A stretch of 5,713 nucleotides of DNA from Anaerolineae bacterium (GCA_028277515.1 JANQGC010000130.1:1-5713), one strand, 5' to 3'; positions 1 through 5,696 are shown, counted from the first letter of the stretch. Program-made: numbers and translations. The notes: generated from the sequence alone by a model not told the origin.

Positions 1-1763
1 CCGACTTATCCCAACAGGATTTGCAACTCAACGAAGCAGTTGTCAAAAATGTGCGCCTTTGGGATTATCGCCCATTACAGCGCACCTATGAACAACTCCA
101 GGCGCTGCGGCCATATTACCAGTTCAGCGAAATTGACATCGACCGCTATATCATTGACGGTGAGGTACGCCAGGTCATGCTCGCCGGGCGTGAACTGGAC
201 AAAGAAAACCTGCCCGCCCCCAGCTGGGTCAACCGCAACCTGGAATTTACTCATGGCTATGGCATTGTCATGAACCCGGTGGATTCCATCACCTCTGATG
301 GCCAGCCGGAATTCTTCATCCAGGATCTGCCCCCACAGAGTGATATCGATCTGCAAATAGAGCAACCGGAGATTTATTATGGCGAGCTGACCAATGACGC
401 CGTATTTGTCAGTAGCGGCCGCGAAGAATTCAGCTATCCCAGCGGGAGTGAAAATGTCTACACCAGCTATCAAGGAGATGGCGGCGTACCGCTGGATAAT
501 TTCCTCAAACGTGTGGCCTTTGCCATTCGTCTGGGAGACGCCAATGTATTGCTCAGTGATGAAATTGATTCCGGCACGAAAGTCCAGTTTCATCGCCAGA
601 TTCGAGAACGAGTGCGCCAAATTGCGCCCTTCCTGGCTCTGGACCAGGACCCCTATATTGTGGCCACTGCTGACCGGCTGGTCTGGATTCTTGATGCTTA
701 CACCATCAGCGACCAGTATCCTTATTCCACACCCACGCCGACCAATATCAACTATATCCGCAATGCAGTAAAGGTCGTCGTTGATGCCTATGACGGTACG
801 GTTGATTATTATATTGCCGACCCGGAGGACCCTATTGTCCAGGCTTATAACACGGCATTGCCCGGATTATTCAAACCTTTTGAAGAATTCCCGCAGGAGT
901 TAATCGCTCATATTCGCTATCCGCAGGATATGTTTGATATTCAAGCCGACCAGTTCCTAGCTTACCACATGACCGATACCCGTGTCTTTTATAACAAAGA
1001 AGATTTATGGGCTATCCCCATGGAAATTTTTGACGGCGCTGAACAGACGATGGAACCTTATTACGTCTATTTGCGCCTGCGCGAGGAGCAGAACCCGGAA
1101 TACCTTTTGATCCAACCCTTCACCCCCGCCGGCAAACAAAACATGATTGCCTGGATGGCCGCGCGCAACGATCCGGAACATTATGGGCAGTTGATCGTCT
1201 ATGAACTGCCCAAACAAGAGTTGGTATTTGGCCCCTTACAGGTTGAAGGGCGCATCGACCAGGAACCGGAGATTTCCCAACAATTCTCATTGTGGGATCA
1301 GCGCGGTTCACGGGTTATCCGCGGCAATTTGCTGGTCATTCCAATCAACGACAGCTTTGTCTTTGTTGAGCCTATTTATCTTCTATCCGACACCAATGCC
1401 TTGCCGGAATTGAAACAGGTCATTGTGGCCAGCGACCAGCGTATTGCTATGCGCGAAACATTGGGTGAAGCCTTACTGGCCCTACTGGATGCGGACCCGG
1501 CCGATATTGAGGACATTGAATTGGCTGACCAGACCGGTGGAACGACCGAAATTTCAGATGAGATTCAAACAGGAACTGATGCCGAAGTGCCGATCGATCT
1601 CCCTGCTGCTGATGCAACGATTCAAGAATTGATTCAATCGGCCAACGAACATTTTGAAGCGGCGGAAGCCGCCCAACAAGATGGGGACTGGGCAACTTAC
1701 GGCCGTGAACTCGACGCCCTCAATGCCGACCTGCAACGGCTCATGGAATTGAGCGAAAATTAA
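1..1763 (+). CDS. UPF0182 (COG1615) family membrane protein, C-terminal part, 5' end outside window
   Basis: The reading frame is open from position 3 to the TAA at 1761-1763, about 586 residues with no upstream stop, so the gene enters from the left. The TTG at 21 is internal and not a real start. Family hallmarks are seen in order (residues counted from the TTG at 21): VRLWDYRPL near 11, YYQF..IDIDRY at 32-43, WVNRNLEFTHGYG at 69-81, IYYGE near 118, EFSYP at 136, ERVRQIAPFLALDQDPY at 196-212, WILDAYT at 222, VKVVVDAYDGT at 250-260, HIRYPQDMF at 297, YHMTD at 315, PYYVYLRL near 346, NMIAWMAARND at 374 and GPLQVEGRI at 404. UPF0182 proteins are usually about 900-1000 residues, with several N-terminal membrane helices followed by a large outside domain; only that soluble part is visible here, and no membrane segment is seen. 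An acidic linker (about 490-530) precedes a helical tail with GDWATYG, also typical of the family. Molecular function is unknown. The family assignment is confident. Confidence 0.93.
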   Translation, partial: DLSQQDLQLNEAVVKNVRLWDYRPLQRTYEQLQALRPYYQFSEIDIDRYIIDGEVRQVMLAGRELDKENLPAPSWVNRNLEFTHGYGIVMNPVDSITSDGQPEFFIQDLPPQSDIDLQIEQPEIYYGELTNDAVFVSSGREEFSYPSGSENVYTSYQGDGGVPLDNFLKRVAFAIRLGDANVLLSDEIDSGTKVQFHRQIRERVRQIAPFLALDQDPYIVATADRLVWILDAYTISDQYPYSTPTPTNINYIRNAVKVVVDAYDGTVDYYIADPEDPIVQAYNTALPGLFKPFEEFPQELIAHIRYPQDMFDIQADQFLAYHMTDTRVFYNKEDLWAIPMEIFDGAEQTMEPYYVYLRLREEQNPEYLLIQPFTPAGKQNMIAWMAARNDPEHYGQLIVYELPKQELVFGPLQVEGRIDQEPEISQQFSLWDQRGSRVIRGNLLVIPINDSFVFVEPIYLLSDTNALPELKQVIVASDQRIAMRETLGEALLALLDADPADIEDIELADQTGGTTEISDEIQTGTDAEVPIDLPAADATIQELIQSANEHFEAAEAAQQDGDWATYGRELDALNADLQRLMELSEN

Positions 1764-1770
1764 TTTATCC

Positions 1771-1803
1771 AACTGCCGGGCACTTTAGAAGTGCCCGGCA
1801 GTT
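1771..1803 (+). terminator. GC-rich hairpin, probable transcription terminator after the UPF0182 gene
   Basis: A perfect inverted repeat has 13-nt arms, AACTGCCGGGCAC (1771-1783) and GTGCCCGGCAGTT (1791-1803), around a 7-nt loop. It begins 7 nt after the UPF0182 stop codon. The following bases (TTATATCT) are AT-rich but not a clean U-tract, so an intrinsic terminator is likely rather than certain. The 3' arm overlaps the first possible start (GTG 1791) of the next gene, so any read-through transcript would fold over that codon. Confidence 0.6.
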
Positions 1804-2699
1804 ATATCTCCACCTTGTCCCTGCAACAAATCATCCAAACCCATTTCCCCGGAAGTATCCTGCGCCGTTCCTGGCCCTTGACCGGCGGCATCTCCGCCCA
1901 AATGACAGCCTTGGAATTGAGCCAACCCGACGGCCGAATGGAACGGGTTGTTCTGCGCCATTTCAACGACGGCCGCCACTTGAAAAAAGAATACGCAGTG
2001 TTGAAAATGACCCATAAGGCAGGACTGCCGGTGCCGCGCCCGAATGCCCACGACGACAGCGGCCAAACCTGGCCAACGCCTTACCTGCTCATGACCTACA
2101 TGCCGGGAAAAATGAACTTTACTCCGGCTGATCTCACCTATCATATGCAGCAGATGGCCGGCTGCCTGGCTCAAATCCACCAGCTTAACCAGGTTGATGA
2201 TGCGCACGAATTCATTCCTCCGGCGGCAGCTGAATGCCCTGATGGGCAGCCATTACAGAATAATAAGGATGCGCGGGATTTTACCCGTATGTTGCGGGAC
2301 ATGGATCAGCCTCCAAGGACAAAACATGCGGCCGTCTTGCTTCATGGTGATTTTTGGCCGGGCAATTTGCTCTGGCATGAGGGTCATTTAACGGCCGTCA
2401 TCGACTGGGAGGATGCCCAATGGGGTGATCCCTTGATCGATTTCGCCCAAACCCGCTCGGAAATCGCCTGGATATTTGGCTCTGAGGCGCTAAGCACCTT
2501 CTCGGCTCATTACCAAGCCCTGCAAGACCTGGATTATCATGCGCTGCCTTATTGGGATCGCTGCGCCCTGCTGCGCCAGCTGCGGTTGATCGGCGGCGAT
2601 TACCAGGCGTTTGCCGACTACTTTGCCGGCTATGGACGACCGGACATCACGGCCGAATCCATCCGCCACGACCTGCTCGAATTCGGCCGAAAAATATAA
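1791..2699 (+). CDS. Aminoglycoside phosphotransferase-fold (APH/choline kinase-like) protein
   Basis: Up to 302 residues with a protein-kinase-like small-molecule phosphotransferase fold; probably cytoplasmic, with no signal peptide. Visible motifs, numbered from GTG 1791, are a glycine-rich nucleotide loop LTGGISAQM (30-38), a beta strand VVLRHF (53-58), the hinge-like LLMTYMPG (99-106), the catalytic Brenner loop HGDFWPGN (185-192, catalytic Asp187 and metal-binding Asn192) and the metal-binding VIDWEDAQWGDPLIDFA (203-219, Asp205 equivalent to the kinase DFG Asp). Arg57 sits where protein kinases have the ATP-binding Lys, as in many COG3173-type relatives. The substrate cannot be told; an antibiotic-resistance role is not supported by sequence alone, and sugar, amine or metabolite kinases share these motifs. 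The start is uncertain. GTG 1791 gives the longest frame but lies inside the upstream hairpin and has no Shine-Dalgarno. TTG 1815 (MSLQQIIQTHFP) fits the usual family N-terminus better but also lacks one. Confidence 0.87.
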   Translation: MPGSYISTLSLQQIIQTHFPGSILRRSWPLTGGISAQMTALELSQPDGRMERVVLRHFNDGRHLKKEYAVLKMTHKAGLPVPRPNAHDDSGQTWPTPYLLMTYMPGKMNFTPADLTYHMQQMAGCLAQIHQLNQVDDAHEFIPPAAAECPDGQPLQNNKDARDFTRMLRDMDQPPRTKHAAVLLHGDFWPGNLLWHEGHLTAVIDWEDAQWGDPLIDFAQTRSEIAWIFGSEALSTFSAHYQALQDLDYHALPYWDRCALLRQLRLIGGDYQAFADYFAGYGRPDITAESIRHDLLEFGRKI

Positions 2700-2719
2700 A
2701 TTGTGACCTATTTCACAAT
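2700..2719. promoter_or_regulatory. Perfect CRP/GlxR-type dyad operator candidate
   Basis: The 7-nt arms ATTGTGA (2700-2706) and TCACAAT (2713-2719) flank a 6-nt spacer CCTATT. The core TGTGA-N6-TCACA (2702-2717) is an exact match to the E. coli CRP half-site pair, and also to the actinobacterial GlxR form TGTGANNTANNTCACA. It starts one base after the phosphotransferase stop and sits directly upstream of a TTGACG -35-like element, a position suited to activation of the downstream protease gene. It could instead be a weak hairpin in the 3' end of the upstream mRNA. That it binds a regulator is an inference from the motif. Confidence 0.55.
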
Positions 2720-2720
2720 C

Positions 2721-2749
2721 TTGACGATATGTTCAAAATAACTTTAAAT
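2721..2749 (+). promoter_or_regulatory. Candidate sigma-70-type promoter for the HtrA-like gene
   Basis: TTGACG (2721-2726) matches the -35 consensus at five of six bases. A 17-nt spacer leads to TTAAAT (2744-2749), which matches TATAAT at four of six. Transcription would start near 2756-2758 and give an untranslated leader of about 165 nt. The CRP-like dyad immediately upstream would be centred roughly 45-50 nt before that start. No other pair of equal quality is visible in the 2700-2922 gap, but the -10 is weak. Confidence 0.45.
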
Positions 2750-2756
2750 TCAGCAT

Positions 2757-2899
2757 CACTTCTGCTGCAATTGAGTGGTTTGTTTTCTAATCAATTTAAG
2801 CAAGGTGACAGGCCATTATTTAAGCAGCAACACTGCTTGTAAAGTGACTGACACTCGTTTCCTTACCCTCACAAAAACGCCGGAGTGAGGTATAGAAAA
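2757..2899 (+). other. AT-rich untranslated leader with two small hairpins, no gene seen
   Basis: This is the likely 5' untranslated region of the protease mRNA. Two local inverted repeats are visible: AAGCAG/CTGCTT (2822-2827 and 2833-2838, 5-nt loop) and CCTCAC/GTGAGG (2867-2872 and 2885-2890, 12-nt loop). The second ends 9 nt before the hairpin that contains the ribosome-binding site. No known riboswitch class is recognised, and no small reading frame here has a convincing start signal. Confidence 0.35.
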
Positions 2900-2912
2900 C
2901 CTCCTAAGGAGG
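2900..2912 (+). promoter_or_regulatory. Strong Shine-Dalgarno inside a self-complementary hairpin
   Basis: AAGGAGG (2906-2912) is a perfect Shine-Dalgarno followed by GGTGAT, so much of the 16S 3'-end complement is present. It lies 10 nt before ATG 2923 and fixes that codon as the start; GTG 2914 is only one base from it and too close. The same GGAGG (2908-2912) pairs perfectly with CCTCC (2900-2904) across a three-base loop TAA. The ribosome-binding site is therefore its own hairpin arm, which could lower or condition translation. Confidence 0.75.
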
Positions 2913-2922
2913 GGTGATTAAG

Positions 2923-4833
2923 ATGATTCAAACGTCAAAAAAACTATTTTTCCTCGTCATTTTCGTTTTTCTATTGGCTGCCTGTCAATTCTCGGCTAGC
3001 ACAGCCAACGTAGAGGAGGTGCAACTGGCCAAAGACAGCGAGGGGACTGAACCAGCCACCACTTTCGATCCCACCGACACCGTCTACAGCCTGGTCACGC
3101 TGGCCAACGCGCCGGACAGCACCGCCCTTAAAGCTGTGTGGACCGTAGTGGATGTCGGCGATGTCGCCCCAGCCGGGGAGTTGATTGACGAAGTTGAGTT
3201 AGAAGCTGGCAGTGGCACACATTATTTTAAACTTACCCCCTCCTCACCTTTCCCGGCCGGCGATTACAAAGTAGATATTTATCTGAATGACGGGTTGGTT
3301 GAAACCCGTGAATTTAATGTAGCGGGCGAAGTCGCCCAGGCTGAAGAGCCGGCGAGCGATAGTCAAGAAACGGCCGCTGAAGAAGAGCAACCCGAGGCAC
3401 CGAGTGGAGGTGTAGTTGCTAGCTATAGGGATGTAGAAAGCGCCACCATTCGTATATTGTCTCAAGGAACATTTGAAGACCCCGATTTCGGCACCCAGTT
3501 GAATTCGGCCGGGCAGGGATCGGGTTTCATCATCGATCCATCGGGCATTGCCGTAACCAACAATCATGTTGTCACCGGCGCTGCATTCCTGCAAGTTTGG
3601 TTAGAAGGTGACACCGAACCGCGCAACGCCAAACTGCTGGGCGTCTCCGAATGTTCTGACCTGGCCGTCATCGACATCGACGGCGAAGGATATCCCTATC
3701 TGGAATGGATGGATGGGGACCTGGATGTTGGTCTTGAGGTTTACACCGCCGGATTCCCGACATTTGGTAATGAAGAATTCACCATGACCCGCGGCATCAT
3801 CTCCAAAGCGCAGGCGGACGGGGAAAGTAGTTGGGCCTCCGTGGAGCATGTCCTTGAAACCGACGCTATCATACGTGGTGGTAATTCCGGTGGGCCACTG
3901 GTCAACAGTGATGGCAAACTGGTGGGCGTCAATTATGCCGGCAATGATGAAACGAGGCAGAATTTTTCCATATCGCGCGATACGGCCGTTGATGTGATCG
4001 AAACTTTAAGACAAGGCCAGGATGTCAATTCTATCGGCATTAACGGGCAGGCCATCGTCTCCGATGATGGCTCCTTCTCCGGCATCTGGGTTTCCAATGT
4101 AGCCTCCGGATCACCGGCCGATCAAACCGGTATCGCAGCGGGCGATATTTTAACCCGGTTGGAAGGCCTGGTTTTGGCCACCGATGGCACGATGGCCGAT
4201 TATTGCAACATTCTGCGCAGTAACAATGCAGATGACATCATGAGCGTTGAGGTTCTCCGCCTGGCGACCAATGAAATCCTTGAGGGGCAGCTCAACGGCG
4301 ATCCTCTGCAACAGATGGTTGAACTCGATCTGGGCGATGAAGTAGAGGAAACGGCCGAAAGCTACGGTGATTATGTTGAAATCACCGATGATACCGGCGA
4401 TCTCACCGTTGAAGTTCCCGCGGTCTGGTCGGAGACCAATGGCTCAAGCTGGGTGGTTGAGGACCAGGAAATCGGGCCTGCCCTCTCGGCTGCGCCTGAC
4501 CTGGAAGCCTATAACACCACCTGGAACGCGCCGGGCATGTTCTTTGGCGCATCGGACCTGGATGAACTGGCCAGCGATAAATTTGGCGTGTTGGATGCGT
4601 ATGATTTCTCCAGCGACTGCACCTATAACGGCCGTGTCGATTACGATGATGGCTTGTATATCGGCGCTTACGATGTTTGGGCCGACTGCGGCGGGACCAC
4701 CAATGATTTCGTCGTGCTCAGCGCCACGCCCGAAGACGAACGCTACCTGGTGATGGTCCAGGCTATGGTCACCAGCACGGCCGATGAGGAAGCGCTGGAC
4801 CGTATTTTGTCGACCTTCCTCGTTTCCGAATAG
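2923..4833 (+). CDS. HtrA/DegP-like (S1C) lipoprotein serine protease with PDZ and extra N- and C-terminal domains
   Basis: A 636-residue secreted, membrane-anchored serine protease, probably acting in envelope protein quality control. Numbered from ATG 2923: Lys6-Lys7 and a hydrophobic stretch lead to the lipobox LAAC, with Cys21 the predicted lipid-modified residue. Residues about 45-136 form a beta-rich, Ig-like region (FDPTDTVYSLVTLANAP...GDYKVDIYLNDG), followed by an acidic Glu/Ala/Pro linker (about 138-162). The trypsin-like domain (about 165-365) has the full triad: His215 in TNNHVV, Asp246 in CSDLAVIDI and Ser322 in GGNSGGPLV. One PDZ domain follows (about 385-465, with GIWVSNVASGSPADQTGIAAGD). 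The last ~150 residues (about 485-636) are a separate domain (LTVEVPAVWSE...APGMFFGASD...LVMVQAMV) with Cys566 and Cys589 possibly paired in a disulfide. I believe similar tails occur in actinobacterial proteases but cannot name a family. ATG 2923 is chosen over GTG 2914 because of Shine-Dalgarno spacing. Confidence 0.92.
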   Translation: MIQTSKKLFFLVIFVFLLAACQFSASTANVEEVQLAKDSEGTEPATTFDPTDTVYSLVTLANAPDSTALKAVWTVVDVGDVAPAGELIDEVELEAGSGTHYFKLTPSSPFPAGDYKVDIYLNDGLVETREFNVAGEVAQAEEPASDSQETAAEEEQPEAPSGGVVASYRDVESATIRILSQGTFEDPDFGTQLNSAGQGSGFIIDPSGIAVTNNHVVTGAAFLQVWLEGDTEPRNAKLLGVSECSDLAVIDIDGEGYPYLEWMDGDLDVGLEVYTAGFPTFGNEEFTMTRGIISKAQADGESSWASVEHVLETDAIIRGGNSGGPLVNSDGKLVGVNYAGNDETRQNFSISRDTAVDVIETLRQGQDVNSIGINGQAIVSDDGSFSGIWVSNVASGSPADQTGIAAGDILTRLEGLVLATDGTMADYCNILRSNNADDIMSVEVLRLATNEILEGQLNGDPLQQMVELDLGDEVEETAESYGDYVEITDDTGDLTVEVPAVWSETNGSSWVVEDQEIGPALSAAPDLEAYNTTWNAPGMFFGASDLDELASDKFGVLDAYDFSSDCTYNGRVDYDDGLYIGAYDVWADCGGTTNDFVVLSATPEDERYLVMVQAMVTSTADEEALDRILSTFLVSE

Positions 4834-4868
4834 GTTGGGGCGGGGCCGTCCGAATAGGTAGGGGCGGG
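4825..4868 (+). repeat. 24-nt-period direct duplication spanning the protease stop codon
   Basis: The 20-mer at 4825-4844 (TCCGAATAGGTTGGGGCGGG) recurs at 4849-4868 with a single difference, A for T at its twelfth base; the spacer is GCCG. The first copy contains the last two sense codons (Ser-Glu) and the TAG stop of the protease gene. The duplication therefore repeats coding sequence in the 3' untranslated region. Each copy carries one foot of the REP-like element (GTTGGGGCGGGG at 4834, GTAGGGGCGGGA at 4858). Confidence 0.8.
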
Positions 4869-4926
4869 ATTGGCGGGTCTGGGTTTTGTGGGACACCCAT
4901 AATGATCTCACCCGCCAATCTCGCCC
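4862..4926. repeat. REP-like hairpin A
   Basis: The left arm GGGCGGGATTGGCGGGT (4862-4878) pairs with ACCCGCCAATCTCGCCC (4910-4926) over 17 positions, with one G-U wobble and no mismatch in RNA. The 31-nt loop contains a smaller TGGGT/ACCCA inverted repeat (4880-4884, 4895-4899). GTAG (4858-4861) immediately precedes the left arm on the plus strand. Confidence 0.8.
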
Positions 4927-4954
4927 ACATGACCCCATCATTTTTGCATATTTT

Positions 4955-5019
4955 GGGCAAGGCGGCGCGGTTTTGACCTCTTAGCGTCATTTCCAAGTCT
5001 ACTCCGCGCCGCCCTGCCC
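4955..5019. repeat. REP-like hairpin B
   Basis: The left arm GGGCAAGGCGGCGCGG (4955-4970) pairs with CCGCGCCGCCCTGCCC (5004-5019) over 16 positions, with a single A-C mismatch. The loop is 33 nt. CTAC at 5020-5023 places a GTAG foot on the minus strand, so this unit is oriented opposite to hairpin A. Confidence 0.8.
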
Positions 5020-5047
5020 CTACAATCACCATTTATTTCAACACAAT

Positions 5048-5113
5048 GGGGCGAGGCCGCGAGGAACAAAATTCATCAGATCTCTACCAAATCATCCCAC
5101 GCGGCCCCGCCCC
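5048..5113. repeat. REP-like hairpin C
   Basis: The left arm GGGGCGAGGCCGCG (5048-5061) pairs with CGCGGCCCCGCCCC (5100-5113) over 14 positions with one A-C mismatch and a 38-nt loop. The minus-strand foot reads ATAGGGGCGGGG (5116 to 5105). The element ends 25 nt before the 3' end of the RAYT gene. Confidence 0.78.
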
Positions 5114-5138
5114 TATCGCAATAATAGATGCAATAAAT

Positions 5139-5684
5139 TCAACCCTTATACGTCATTTTGACCAGCAGGGCATCTAAATTTTCCCGATCTTCAGCCCATC
5201 GCGCCGGGTTATTGACAATATATTCGCGGGTAGCCAGCAATTCCCTTTCATTGCGAATAATCCGTTCCCAATACCCTCGCTGCCACACTGGCGTGCCTTT
5301 GGTGCGACGTAAATAGTTGATTTTCCTGGTAACGGCCGATTTGAATTGTCCAACCACAACACCCAACGATCCGGCCAAAACATTCTCAAAGGTTCCAACC
5401 TTTTTAGACAAATCCACCTGACGGCCGAAATCCACAAAATTAAATATCACATGCACATGGTTGGGCATGACAACATATTCGTCCAATTGAACATGTTGGG
5501 CATGTTTTTGATTGGGGATATTCATTATTATGTTTTCAGTGAGATCGTAAAATTCCTGGCTTTCAAATAAATTTTGCCGTTGGAAGGTGCAAACGGTAAC
5601 GAAATACAATCCCGGAGAACGGTAATCCCAATCTTTAACACGAATGGATCGCCGGTGATGTTTTCGCGGATCATACTGGCCCAT
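5139..5684 (-). CDS. tnpA: REP-associated tyrosine transposase (RAYT, IS200-like Y1 HUH family)
   Basis: A complete 181-residue single-strand DNA transposase of the IS200/IS605-like Y1 superfamily (COG1943), in the stand-alone RAYT branch. These enzymes cut and join single-stranded DNA at REP hairpins through a 5'-phosphotyrosine bond. Visible features are RRSIRVKDWDYRSPGLYFVT at 11-30 (Tyr27 starts the strand YFVTVCTF), the HUH metal motif in YVVMPNHVHVIF (70-81, His76 and His78), AGSLGVVVGQFKSAVTR (104-120), VWQRGYWERIIRNEREL (133-149), and the catalytic Tyr155 in REYIVNNPARW (153-163). Length and motif order match intact RAYTs and no frameshift is seen, so it is probably active or recently so. 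No second ORF of the TnpB type is present. It is convergent with the protease gene and has the REP-like hairpins on its 3' side, as expected for a RAYT and its substrates. The start ATG is 6 nt from a perfect -10 box and has no Shine-Dalgarno. Confidence 0.93.
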   Translation of the reverse strand: MGQYDPRKHHRRSIRVKDWDYRSPGLYFVTVCTFQRQNLFESQEFYDLTENIIMNIPNQKHAQHVQLDEYVVMPNHVHVIFNFVDFGRQVDLSKKVGTFENVLAGSLGVVVGQFKSAVTRKINYLRRTKGTPVWQRGYWERIIRNERELLATREYIVNNPARWAEDRENLDALLVKMTYKG

Positions 5685-5690
5685 TGGTGA

Positions 5691-5696
5691 ATTATA
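5691..5696 (-). promoter_or_regulatory. Perfect -10 box for the RAYT gene, suggesting a leaderless mRNA
   Basis: On the minus strand TATAAT (5696 to 5691) is followed by TCACCA and then the ATG at 5684. A transcript would begin at or next to the start codon, which fits the absence of any Shine-Dalgarno. The matching -35 element would lie beyond the right end of the window, so it cannot be checked. Confidence 0.5.

Larger units (their letters stand above)
4834..5116. repeat. REP/BIME-like cluster between convergent genes
   Basis: This 305-nt gene-free gap (4834-5138) is filled by hairpin repeats. A 12-mer RTWGGGGCRGGG occurs twice on the plus strand (4834-4845, 4858-4869, where the last base is A) and twice on the minus strand (5012-5023, 5105-5116). 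The gap is thus bounded by inverted copies; for example GGGGCGGGGCCG at 4837-4848 is the exact reverse complement of 5102-5113. Three copies begin GTAG or ATAG; GTAG is the tetranucleotide that precedes REP hairpins recognised by enterobacterial RAYT proteins. A RAYT gene sits immediately next door. Together these support a REP-type, non-autonomous repeat family. The hairpins may also end transcription of both convergent genes. Confidence 0.75.

Noticed and set aside
75..620. 181-codon open frame on the minus strand
   Set aside because: It lies fully opposite the well-conserved UPF0182 coding region, has no recognisable motif or start signal, and is a shadow of the plus-strand codons.
1..1763. 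A complete gene starting at TTG 21
   Set aside because: The frame is open to the window edge, and the sequence there already corresponds to the middle of UPF0182 proteins, after the membrane helices.
1785..2207. 140-codon minus-strand frame over the phosphotransferase 5' half and hairpin
   Set aside because: The plus strand carries clear kinase-fold motifs in frame across this region; the antisense frame has no family features.
1791..2699. Antibiotic-resistance aminoglycoside kinase
   Set aside because: Only the general fold motifs are visible. The family covers many metabolite kinases and nothing in the neighbourhood points to resistance.
2552..2842. 96-codon plus-strand frame extending beyond the phosphotransferase stop
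   Set aside because: Most of it overlaps the kinase gene in another frame, and the tail lies over the promoter and leader region; there is no start signal or family resemblance.
2914..2922. GTG 2914 as the start of the protease
   Set aside because: It is one base from the Shine-Dalgarno AAGGAGG; ATG 2923 has the normal 10-nt spacing and gives a standard lipoprotein signal peptide.
4444..4941. 165-codon minus-strand frame across the protease 3' end and hairpin A
   Set aside because: It runs through both a coding domain and a GC-rich repeat with low-complexity Arg/Pro content, as expected of chance antisense reading.
4834..5116. CRISPR array, because of the regular 93-nt periodicity
   Set aside because: The units are diverged long hairpins rather than identical short direct repeats, and there are no cas genes; the RAYT neighbour and inverted feet fit REP-type elements.
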